DNA of 7,811 bases, from NCBI GenBank assembly GCA_937899365.1, contig CALBPH010000218.1, positions 1-7,811 of the forward strand, in the 5' to 3' direction. The translations under genes and the position numbers were made by a program. Position 1 is the stretch's first letter; each line of letters opens with the position of its first letter. Of the stretch, positions 1 to 5,841 are shown piece after piece. This stretch comes from an uncultured Leptolyngbya sp. (GTDB taxonomy: Bacteria > Cyanobacteriota > Cyanobacteriia > Phormidesmidales > Phormidesmidaceae). The notes beneath the pieces are model-generated. The model was not told where the DNA came from. It saw only the letters and a list, made by a program, of their open reading frames with translations, and did no database searches.

Positions 1-211
1 GATTCACCTCATTCCCGATGAGCCTGGGGACAGTGGGGCTACGGTACCTGTGGTCCCGCTTGATAAGGAGAGTGATAGCAGCGATGGTGATCGGGCGGCG
101 GCGGATTCGGATGCATCATTATTTGTCACTCCCGAGGCTCCTCCTCCCGTTATTGAGCCAGACACCCCTGCTGTAAATCTGGACGGCGACTGGTTCCTGG
201 GTCTCGATGTG

Positions 212-214
212 TGA
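212..214 (+). other. In-frame TGA inside the phosphate-1 loop
   Basis: The codons run GAT GTG TGA GTA ACG GGG. Where D-V-G-x-T-G is expected, TGA stands for Gly, a single G-to-T change from GGA. The frame is the same on both sides, so no indel is needed. No strong Shine-Dalgarno lies between the stop and GTG 233, which argues against a genuine separate gene start there. Confidence 0.8.
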
Positions 215-754
215 GTAACGGGGCTATCGGCTGTGTTGATGAATCGTCGCACGGGTCAGGTGTATCCCCTCTATTGGCAAATGCCCGCTGACGATAGCAA
301 GCATTTTCGGTTGCCTGCGGTGGCAGTCATGACCTCAGCCCAGGACACGGTGGCTGTGGGGTATGACGCCATGGGAGACCTGAGCGATCTCTTGGATACG
401 TCTGGCTCCACGGAGCTAATTGGGGTAAATCGCCTTAAACCGCTGCTAAAGGTGGCTGTGGGGCATGGTCAAACCCTGCCTAACTCGGATCCTTGGGTGC
501 GTTGGTCAGATACTGTGGAGCTGCCAATGTTGCAGATGTTGCAGGCCATGGTGGCGTTGCTGAAATATTCGGTCAATCAGGGTCAGGCGGTGGGCTTAGA
601 AGGTAATGACCTGGGTCAGGTGTTGGCAAGTCTGCAGGGTGTGAGTGTTGGCTACCCCTCCAACTGGCCAGATACCTATAGTTTTAACCTGCGTGAAGCG
701 GTGCTGGCGTCGGGTTTGATTGCCCAGCCAGAGCAAATTGTATTTGTGGAAGAT

Positions 755-762
755 GCGATCGC
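755..762. repeat. HIP1 octamer GCGATCGC
   Basis: Perfect copy of the highly iterated palindrome 1, which is over-represented in many cyanobacterial genomes. It lies inside the Hsp70-like gene and supports a cyanobacterial origin. Confidence 0.85.
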
Positions 763-1802
763 ATCCGTTCTATCCGGTCTTCCCGATCCTAGGGATAGTG
801 CTTTAGCCGAGACCGTATCCCTATCGCGTCAGCCCAGCCTATATAACTGTCAGTGGCAAGACGGCACGGTGATTATTAGTGGTGGGGCCGTAATGACCGA
901 GCTGGGCATAGTCAACTTACCCAAGGATTTGGCTAGCCTCAACTATGCCGACTTTGCCCTGCGTGGCTTTGCCTATGCTGGGGATGCCCTGGACCAAGAT
1001 ATTGTCTGTCAGCTGCTCCTTCCCCAAGAGCGGCGTCAGTCCCTGTCAGACATAGACGCGGCAGAATCGACTCGCTGGGATTGGCAGGGGCATTTGGCGG
1101 CTGAAGATGCGGACTGGTCGCTGCTGAATTTGGATGATCTGACATTGCCCAATGTAGGTCATGTTGACTGGGCCCAGCGCTATAGTCTGCAGCACCGATT
1201 GCTGGGGTCTAATCTGGGGCAGAGTTTGCTGGCGGCGGCCCGCCATTTAAAGCTGGCGTTGCAGCAACAAAGTCAAATGCAGATCACCCTGGCGGGGCAA
1301 TGTTGGCTGATTAAGCGACGGCAGCTGGAAAATCTGATTTTCTTGCCCTACATCCAGCGGATCAATCGTTATCTAAATGTGCTGCTGAGTAATAACACCG
1401 TCGATGCTCAATCGATTAAGCAGGTGCTGTGTACCGGTGGTTCAGCCTCCTTACCCGCCATTGCTCGCTGGCTGCGGCAAAAATTTCCCAATGCCACAAT
1501 TATTCAAGATACCTACGCTAGCGAGCTGCCCCAAAGCTGTAGCCGCGTTGCTTATGGCTTAGTTAATTTGGCGCGCTATCCCCAGGTACTCAACGTCACC
1601 CGTCAGCAGTACAGTGACTACTTTTTATTGATGGAGCTATTACGGGTCTTTCCCCAACAGCCGTTACCTGTGGGCGCCATTTTGCACCTGCTGGAGCAGC
1701 GGGGAATCAATACCCAGGCCTGTCATTTACATATTTTGGCCCTATTGGAAGGTCATCTGCCGCCAGGGCTAGTGCCGACGGCGGCGGATCGTGGGCTGAT
1801 TT

Positions 1803-1810
1803 GCGATCGC
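1803..1810. repeat. HIP1 octamer GCGATCGC
   Basis: Second perfect HIP1 copy, also inside the Hsp70-like gene, near its 3' end. Confidence 0.85.
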
Positions 1811-2033
1811 ACCACCGATTTACCCACCTATCGAGCGTTGTTGCAAACCCCGCTGTTTAGCAAAACCATCACCGAGTCAGGGGGGCATATGTATATTCCC
1901 AACGAGGGTCAAGCTGTCCAACTGCGCGCCTATCTCAGTCGCTTACTGCTTGATAAGGTGCAAACCTTAGACGAGCCCTTGATTGCCCAATTAGAGGTTG
2001 TGGCGTAGCCGCAGTTGTGGAAATAAGATAGTA

Positions 2034-2084
2034 ATGCATAAAAGAAGGGCCAGAGAAATATTCTCTGGCCCTTCTTTTATGCAT
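2034..2084. terminator. Bidirectional intrinsic terminator, 24-bp perfect stem
   Basis: The left arm 2034-2057 and right arm 2061-2084 are perfect reverse complements around a 3-nt ATA loop. The stem has a GGGCCAGAG core flanked by AAAAGAA/TTCTTTT, so either strand gives a GC-rich hairpin running into a T-tract. It begins 25 bp after the Hsp70-like stop and about 100 bp beyond the stop of the convergent cyAbrB gene, so it can serve both. Confidence 0.9.
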
Positions 2085-2187
2085 GCTAGGTGACTTATGT
2101 AATCGGTCCACGATGGCTGATTTGTAAGCTAATCTAAAAGCCTATGTAACATCGCATAACACTTAAATTAGAGCCCTAAACTTGAAC

Positions 2188-2580
2188 CTAATCATCTTCA
2201 TCCGCTTCTTTATTTTCACCCAATTGAATTAAGTGTATATGCTTATAGCCAAGCTTAATTTCAAACTCATCACCTGGCTTTAACCCCATTTCTTGAGTGT
2301 AGGTAGAACCAATAACAATTTGCCCATTTTTGTGGACACTAACGCGATAAGTCGGTTCACGTCCGCGCCCATCTTTAGTACTCTCTGGCCCCAGAGGGAT
2401 CCCTCTGGCGGCTAGCAGGGCGTCATAAAAATCAGTCAGATTAACCCTGACCTGCTTGTCTTTAGTAATGCTGTAATAACCACATTCCTTAGCTTTTTCC
2501 CGCTTCGGTAGATGGGTTATTTCCTTCATTTTCTGAAGTAATGCTTTTCCTGTAAGTGGCGTAGTTTTAGTATCAGCCAT
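2188..2580 (-). CDS. cyAbrB-family transcriptional regulator
   Basis: A 130-residue protein, the usual length for cyanobacterial AbrB-like regulators, which are DNA-binding global regulators tied to carbon/nitrogen balance, hydrogenase and redox genes. Residues 1-60 hold the conserved cyanobacterial N-terminal part (PLTGKALLQKMKE, REKAKECGYYSITK, RVNLTDFYDALLAARG). Residues 79-120 are the AbrB/SpoVT-type swapped-hairpin domain (YRVSVHKNGQIVIG, MGLKPGDEFEIKLGYKHIHL). It ends in an acidic tail, ENKEADEDD. The GRGREPTYRVSV segment makes me favour the clade-A (CalA/Sll0359-like) over the clade-B type, from memory. Start ATG 2578-2580 is preceded by no clear Shine-Dalgarno. It is transcribed convergently with the Hsp70-like gene and divergently from the Hlip gene. 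Confidence 0.93.
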   Translation of the reverse strand: MADTKTTPLTGKALLQKMKEITHLPKREKAKECGYYSITKDKQVRVNLTDFYDALLAARGIPLGPESTKDGRGREPTYRVSVHKNGQIVIGSTYTQEMGLKPGDEFEIKLGYKHIHLIQLGENKEADEDD

Positions 2581-2647
2581 CAGATTTGAAGATTTAATGA
2601 TTAGGTCTAGAAAGAGGCGATGGAAGTAAGCTGTCGGAATTAGGGCT

Positions 2648-2672
2648 ACAAAGCTCTTGATTGCTGCTTTGT
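2648..2672 (-). other. Hairpin in the cyAbrB leader
   Basis: A perfect 7-bp inverted repeat (ACAAAGC 2648-2654, GCTTTGT 2666-2672) with an 11-nt loop lies in the presumed 5' untranslated region of the cyAbrB gene. A role in leader stability is possible, but nothing in the sequence proves it. Confidence 0.4.
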
Positions 2673-2700
2673 GCAGAACACATTTCTAATGAGAGTCCTG

Positions 2701-2709
2701 ATTATAACA
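2701..2709 (-). promoter_or_regulatory. Extended -10 promoter of the cyAbrB gene
   Basis: The minus strand reads TGTTATAAT: a perfect TATAAT with the upstream TG of an extended -10. No good -35 lies 17 bp further upstream, which is normal for extended -10 promoters. It predicts transcription starting near 2694 and a leader of about 115 nt. Confidence 0.6.
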
Positions 2710-2976
2710 GACAAAAAACCTGTTTATCTATGGGTATCGAAGCCTCAAAATCCCTCTTAGTTAAAACTATGAGTTTCTCCTATCAAAAACATAGTTATGA
2801 AAATAGAGGGCAATGAATATACAAACTTTAGTGATAGTAACAAATTATTGTCATTGAATATTTTTGGTGAACTAACTCGGTTAGAGGGTAAGTATAAAAT
2901 ACTGAACTCGATAGGTTTAAGAAATGTTGGTTTAGACAGAAAAAATCTATTTTTGAAGCATATGAATAGTCTTTGG
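2710..2976. other. AT-rich intergenic stretch without supported gene
   Basis: This is the first part of the long non-coding gap between the cyAbrB promoter and the Hlip gene. It is rich in A and T and holds no recognisable protein motif, RNA gene or strong hairpin. Two small open frames cross it on opposite strands (2797-3009 plus, 2828-3061 minus); neither looks like a protein I know. Confidence 0.5.
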
Positions 2977-3137
2977 AAAGCCTGGAGCTATCCGTTGCTA
3001 AGGCTTTAAGAAGGCCAGTCAACAGGTTTAATCTATGCAATGGTGGCTGACTGAGAGCCATAGCAATCTGTTGACTGCCTATTTCTAAAGGAAAGGCTAT
3101 GGCAACAGCAGATTGCGTCTTATATAGCTGTTGCTAT
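2977..3137. repeat. Nested inverted-repeat cluster (possible MITE relic or structured RNA)
   Basis: Three foldbacks lie in 160 bp. AAAGCCT 2977-2983 pairs with AGGCTTT 3001-3007. AGTCAACAG 3017-3025 pairs with CTGTTGACT 3068-3076, extended by AGGC/GCCT across a one-base bulge. GCAACAGC 3102-3109 pairs with GCTGTTGC 3127-3134 and extends to 11 bp including one G-T pair. In addition the left flank 2992-3028 resembles the reverse complement of 3066-3108, so the whole acts as a larger imperfect palindrome. No transposase is present. Mobile-element relic, small RNA and chance folding in AT-rich DNA remain possible. Confidence 0.45.
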
Positions 3138-3182
3138 TTAAAGCATCTAGCTACCACGGGTGTGGTGAACTGTGGGCGTAAC

Positions 3183-3190
3183 GTTACAGT
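3183..3190 (+). promoter_or_regulatory. Possible HLR1 half-site upstream of the Hlip gene
   Basis: GTTACAGT resembles one half of the HLR1 repeat (two copies of a G/T-TTACA-type octamer) bound by RpaB at high-light genes. It overlaps a 10-bp palindrome, GTAACGTTAC (3179-3188). The second half-site at the usual spacing (TGACTTTT) is poor, so this is only a candidate. Confidence 0.25.
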
Positions 3191-3248
3191 ATTGACTTTT
3201 AGACAAAGCAATTTGTTTGAAAGTGTGTCGATGATGCGTGATCAATAG

Positions 3249-3254
3249 TATAAA
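3249..3254 (+). promoter_or_regulatory. Candidate -10 box of the Hlip gene
   Basis: TATAAA within AGTATAAAATT is the best -10 match upstream of the Hlip gene. The -35 position (TGTCGA) is weak, so an activator or alternative sigma factor would be needed. Initiation about 7 bp downstream would place the leader hairpin at the very 5' end of the transcript. Confidence 0.4.
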
Positions 3255-3261
3255 ATTAGCC

Positions 3262-3288
3262 AAAGTTTCGCCCAGATAACGAAACTTT
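3262..3288 (+). other. Hairpin in the Hlip leader
   Basis: A perfect 9-bp inverted repeat (AAAGTTTCG 3262-3270, CGAAACTTT 3280-3288) surrounds a 9-nt loop, 66 nt before the start codon. If the candidate promoter is right, this is a 5'-terminal stem-loop of the kind that can protect an mRNA. A second, weaker hairpin (AGTCT 3312-3316, AGACT 3320-3324) is followed by a T-rich run and could be an attenuator. Confidence 0.5.
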
Positions 3289-3354
3289 TAGCTCAGTAGT
3301 TCTGAGTATTTAGTCTGTAAGACTCTATTTGTTTTTTAGCGTTCTGATTGTGGT

Positions 3355-3540
3355 ATGTCTAACTCTAATCCTGTAGAATCCGATACGTCACAATCTCCAG
3401 GGGCTGATGACCCCGGCTTTGGATGGACCACCTACGCGGAACGCATCAACGGTCGTTTTGCCATGGTGGGGTTTTTGGCCCTACTACTGCTTGAATTTTT
3501 TACGCGCCAGGATTTTTTCACATGGCTAGGGCTGGCCTAA
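3355..3540 (+). CDS. High-light-inducible (Hlip/SCP) one-helix CAB-like protein
   Basis: A 61-residue protein of the one-helix CAB-like family. The hallmark chlorophyll-binding motif ERINGRFAMVGF occupies residues 29-40, with the ligand residues E29, N32 and R34. One transmembrane helix spans about residues 33-50 (FAMVGFLALLLLEFF). The short end WLGLA is typical of the family. The N-terminus (1-22) is hydrophilic and acidic, facing the cytosol. Family members sit in the thylakoid membrane, bind chlorophyll and carotenoid, and protect photosystem II and chlorophyll synthesis under strong light. No clear Shine-Dalgarno precedes ATG 3355, but the frame and length fit. Which hli/scp paralogue it is cannot be told from this protein alone. 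It is convergent with the protease gene, whose stop lies 24 bp away. Confidence 0.93.
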   Translation: MSNSNPVESDTSQSPGADDPGFGWTTYAERINGRFAMVGFLALLLLEFFTRQDFFTWLGLA

Positions 3541-4326
3541 CCATGTGAGCAGAGGTCCGACTGCTATCGAACGCTCATCTGATATTGCCCTTGACCTGTT
3601 TGGTCATAGGCATTGACGATGACTCGATAGTCACCGGTGTAGGGTAAAGATATGCGAATGGAGGCATTGCTGTTGTTTTGACTGATGTCATCATTTTCAG
3701 CAATTTTGTTGCCCTGGTTATCGATGAGCAATAGATAGGCATCGAAGTCTTGACTGGTTAGCGTAATCGTGACGTCTTGTCCCTGTTGGGCGCTAAATGA
3801 GTATTCGTCATAGAAGCTGTTGTCTGTCAGACGATCGTCTTGAGCGTTGAGAACACCGCTTTGATTGACCAAATAGCCGTTAGCGTCACTATAGCCGCTA
3901 GTATCATTCAGGCTGTTAACGTTCAGTTCGTATTGGCCCTGCTCGCTGGCTCCGTAGGAATTGGCAAATATAAAGTAGGTGCCGTTGGTGGGTAGGGTAA
4001 CGTCTAGACGAGCGTTCTGGCTGTTGCTGCTGTCATCGTTTTCGCCTAGATATTCTTGATTTGGACCATAGAGCAATAGATAGGAGTCCACCTGATTGCT
4101 CGTCATAGTGATGCTGATACGCTGACCGGCTCTACCTTCAAAGGTGTGGGCATTGAAATAGCTATTGTCTGGTAATACATTGCTGTTGCTATCGAGGCGA
4201 GCCTGGATAGTGCTGCCGTCAATGACTACTGGTGAGGGAGCCTGGGTTGCTTGGCGTTGGCGGGAGGCGGTTGTAGTTGCTGTGCCATTTTGTACGGCGG
4301 TGATAAAGGGGCGGACTTGGGGGGTT

Positions 4327-4334
4327 GCGATCGC
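4327..4334. repeat. HIP1 octamer GCGATCGC
   Basis: Third perfect HIP1 copy, inside the protease gene just after the catalytic domain core. Confidence 0.85.
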
Positions 4335-4739
4335 AAAGCCAATACCGATATTGCCTGCACGTTCACCCGTTGTAAAAATCGACGTATTAACCCCGATTAG
4401 CTCACCATTCCGATTTAACAAGGGACCGCCCGAGTTGCCTGGGTTGATAGCTGCGTCCGTTTGAATTAACCCGCGTTCTGAATCGATCCGACTGACGATG
4501 CCGACGGTAAAGGTACCCTGTAGACCAAATGGATTGCCAATGGCAAACGCCTGCTGCCCCACCTGAGCAGTGCTGTTCGCCAGCGGCACAACGGGGAATT
4601 TACTATCTCCTCCGTCAATTTGTACCGCAGCTAGATCCAAATTCTCATCGGCATATCCAATGACTCGACCAGAAAACTCGCGACCATCCGCCAGTCGCAC
4701 CGTTACTTGGCTAGCCCCACCGACGACATGGGCATTGGT

Positions 4740-4742
4740 TTA
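4740..4742 (-). other. In-frame TAA four codons before the catalytic His
   Basis: Minus-strand codons read GAG GGA CTG ATC TAA ACC AAT GCC CAT. Related proteases have a hydrophobic residue, usually Leu, before TNAHVV. TTA to TAA is one substitution. Both flanks remain in the same frame and keep family motifs, so there is no indel. Confidence 0.85.
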
Positions 4743-5120
4743 GATCAGTCCCTCCGGCGTGATGATGCTTCCACTACCCGTGCTATCACCTGCATCAATA
4801 GCCACGACCGCCGGACTAGCCTGTTGATATACGCGTACGTTTGTATCTTCATTAATCCCCTGGGCCTGGGCCGTGGCTACGGCGACTCCATGATCTACGT
4901 CAAACTGCGTTCCAATCACACCCAAACCAAGGGCACATGCTAACAGACCCGTACAGGATTTCAGAAAGATGGATGTCATTGCTTTGTCAGCGAAGTGTGT
5001 GTCCCTACACGATACTTTTAACCCCAAAACCATTCCGGCAACCTAGACAATATTTCATAGAATTTTTTCCCTTGGCCTAGGAGCTTCATAGAGGCTGAAT
5101 GGTATATGGGCCTGACGCAC

Positions 5121-5149
5121 ATAGTTTAGACCCTGCATAATCCTTGCAA
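5121..5149 (-). promoter_or_regulatory. Weak candidate promoter of the protease gene
   Basis: The minus strand has TTGCAA (5144-5149) and AACTAT (5121-5126) separated by 17 bp, between the apc terminator and the protease start. The match to consensus is modest and no other signal supports it, but a promoter must lie in 4980-5200 because the apc terminator precedes it. Confidence 0.25.
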
Positions 5150-5200
5150 GCAGATGCTAACGGCTACGGCAATACGTTTGCAAAACGCCTGAGGATGCCA

Positions 5201-5241
5201 AAAAAAGAAGGAGCAGCTTACCTAGCTACTCCTTCTTTTTT
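5201..5241 (-). terminator. Intrinsic terminator of the apc transcript
   Basis: A perfect 13-bp stem (5201-5213 with 5229-5241) continues inward by four more pairs (AGCT/AGCT) after one mismatch, around a TACCT loop. On the minus strand it gives a CTCCTTC arm ending in six T. It starts 19 bp after the apcC stop codon and separates the apc operon from the protease gene. Confidence 0.9.
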
Positions 5242-5259
5242 ATCAGTTTTTACAGAGAC

Positions 5260-5463
5260 TTAGGCGAGTCCAGTATTAGCTCCAGGTCTACCAGTAGCCA
5301 ACTCTACCTTGACAATCTTGCCGCCCATCTTTTGAATCCGCTGCTGTTCGCGAAACCAGCTGTCGTAGGGAACGAGCTTAGTAAAAAAAGTATTCTGTAG
5401 CTCGCGCTGGGTGCGAATGCGAGATTGACTCGGCACACAGGCAGTAATCCGAAACATACGCAT
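5260..5463 (-). CDS. apcC: Allophycocyanin core small linker polypeptide (Lc 7.8), ApcC
   Basis: A 67-residue protein, the normal ApcC length. Almost the whole chain is the CpcD-like linker fold (about residues 3-56): MRMFRITACVPSQ, RIRTQRELQNTFFTKLV, WFREQQRIQKMGGKIVKVEL. ApcC caps the allophycocyanin cylinders of the phycobilisome core and stabilises the trimers, adjusting their spectrum. It is the last gene of the apc cluster, downstream of apcB after a long 378-bp spacer, and is followed at once by the terminator. The start at 5461-5463 is chosen because it matches known ApcC N-termini and has AGGAGA ten bases upstream. The frame remains open to 5559, but that extension reads as unrelated sequence and should not be included. 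Confidence 0.97.
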   Translation of the reverse strand: MRMFRITACVPSQSRIRTQRELQNTFFTKLVPYDSWFREQQRIQKMGGKIVKVELATGRPGANTGLA

Positions 5464-5473
5464 AGCAGAGATG

Positions 5474-5479
5474 TCTCCT
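5474..5479 (-). promoter_or_regulatory. Shine-Dalgarno of apcC
   Basis: AGGAGA on the minus strand, 10 nt before ATG 5461-5463. It decides the short ApcC start over the longer open frame reaching 5559. Confidence 0.7.
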
Positions 5480-5591
5480 ACTCTCAAACAAAAATTATTT
5501 TGCAAATCGATTGCGAAAAGCCTATTTACATCAGCGGCTGTATCTGAGCCTGGGTTCAATAGGATTAGTTGTTAGCCAGATCCTGATAAAA

Positions 5592-5610
5592 CTGGTTTCT
5601 TCTAAACCAG
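5592..5610 (-). other. Attenuator-like hairpin between apcB and apcC
   Basis: CTGGTTT 5592-5598 pairs with AAACCAG 5604-5610 around a 5-nt loop. On the minus transcript the stem is followed by TTTTA, like a weak intrinsic terminator. An outer arm CCTGAT/ATCAGG (5582-5587, 5617-5622) encloses it. It could lower readthrough into apcC, fitting the lower need for linker than for ApcA and ApcB. Confidence 0.45.
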
Positions 5611-5707
5611 CTAGTCATCAGGTCGCAAGCATATATAAAATCTGCCATGACTTATGCTACGAAGCAACTGTCATGCCGCTCTGCACAGTAAATACAGAAC
5701 TAAAAGC

Positions 5708-5794
5708 TCGGAAGTCTGATAACCAATGGCAAGCCGTCATAATCTCTCATCGTAGACAGATTTCAACCAACCAACACTCGCTTCAGACTTCCGA
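5708..5794. repeat. 12-bp inverted repeat in the apcB-apcC spacer
   Basis: TCGGAAGTCTGA (5708-5719) and TCAGACTTCCGA (5783-5794) are perfect reverse complements with 63 nt between. At RNA level this would close a long domain; at DNA level it could be the ends of a small insertion. No function can be assigned. Confidence 0.5.
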
Positions 5795-5802
5795 AACAGA
5801 GG

Positions 5803-5825
5803 TTAGATCGGGTTAGCCGATCTAA
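5803..5825 (-). other. 3' hairpin just after apcB
   Basis: TTAGATCGG 5803-5811 pairs perfectly with CCGATCTAA 5817-5825 around a 5-nt loop, 16 nt past the apcB stop. It has no long T-run on the minus strand, so it is more likely a processing or stabilising hairpin for an apcAB message than a full terminator. Confidence 0.5.
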
Positions 5826-5841
5826 ACCACATTAACTTGAC

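Larger units (their letters stand above)
2..2008 (+). pseudogene. Hsp70/actin-like ATPase family protein, 5'-partial, interrupted by in-frame TGA
   Basis: One reading frame is open from base 2 to the TAG at 2006-2008 except for a TGA at 212-214. Upstream of the stop it reads an acidic, Pro-rich linker and then WFLGLDV. Immediately after it reads VTGLSAVLMNRRTGQVYPLYW. Together these form the phosphate-1 strand-loop-strand of an Hsp70/actin-fold ATPase (D-x-G-T-T-type), with the stop replacing the loop Gly. Later landmarks fit the fold: VGYPSNW and FVEDAIASVLSGL (like the Hsp70 EPTAAAL region), IISGGAVMTELG (phosphate-2-like), YAGDALDQDI (like GGDDFDQ) and LCTGGSASLPAIARWL (adenosine motif). 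The C-terminal part resembles no domain I recognise. If translation restarts at GTG 233 or ATG 239, a protein of about 590 residues is made without the first phosphate loop, probably unable to bind ATP normally. Client and partner are unknown. The N-terminus lies outside the window. Family call is firm; functional status is open. Confidence 0.8.
3564..4979 (-). pseudogene. Secreted HtrA/Deg-like serine protease with two PPC domains, interrupted by in-frame TAA
   Basis: The frame is continuous from 5033 to the TAG at 3564-3566 except for a TAA at 4740-4742. Counting from ATG 4977-4979, residues 1-40 form a signal peptide (MTSIFLKSC then a hydrophobic core, ending near ATAQAQG). Residues 47-210 are a trypsin-like S1C domain: GSGSIITPEGLI, stop (codon 80), TNAHVV with catalytic H84, then ENLDLA with D115 and GNSGGPL with S183. 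After a Thr/Gln-rich linker come two PPC (pre-peptidase C-terminal) beta-sandwich domains, each with the NDD and Y-x-L/Y-x-V pattern, where Deg proteases usually carry PDZ. TAA most simply replaces Leu (TTA) of LTNAHVV. The next in-frame start, GTG 4698-4700, would give 378 residues without signal or catalytic His, so an inactive protein. An ATG at 5031-5033 is an alternative, less likely start because it would put charged residues before the signal peptide. Confidence 0.85.

Noticed and set aside
212..214. Selenocysteine or alternative-code reading of TGA
   Set aside because: The expected residue is Gly, no adjacent selenocysteine-type stem is evident, the second interrupted gene uses TAA, and other genes here end normally.
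4..252. 82-codon open frame, minus strand
   Set aside because: Ser/Gly/Thr-rich mirror of the Hsp70-like coding frame, whose plus-strand reading carries real motifs.
939..1246. Two overlapping minus-strand frames inside the Hsp70-like gene
   Set aside because: Antisense shadows of a well-supported coding frame, without motifs.
2797..3009. 70-codon open frame, plus strand
   Set aside because: No recognisable motif, no Shine-Dalgarno, AT-driven composition, and its end overlaps the inverted-repeat cluster.
2828..3061. 77-codon open frame, minus strand
   Set aside because: Opposite the previous frame, no family resemblance and no ribosome site; it runs through palindromic DNA.
3548..3565. Hairpin AGCAG/CTGCT between the Hlip and protease genes as terminator
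   Set aside because: Only five base pairs, no T-tract, and it overlaps the protease stop codon.
4165..4464. 99-codon plus-strand frame inside the protease gene
   Set aside because: Antisense to the catalytic Ser region, whose minus-strand reading contains GNSGGPL.
5464..5559. 32-codon N-terminal extension of ApcC
   Set aside because: Known ApcC proteins start at MRMFR-type sequence and the Shine-Dalgarno lies at 5474-5479, inside the extension.
5511..5816. 101-codon open frame, plus strand, in the apcB-apcC spacer
   Set aside because: It is antisense to an operon spacer, spans the inverted repeats and has no protein-like pattern.
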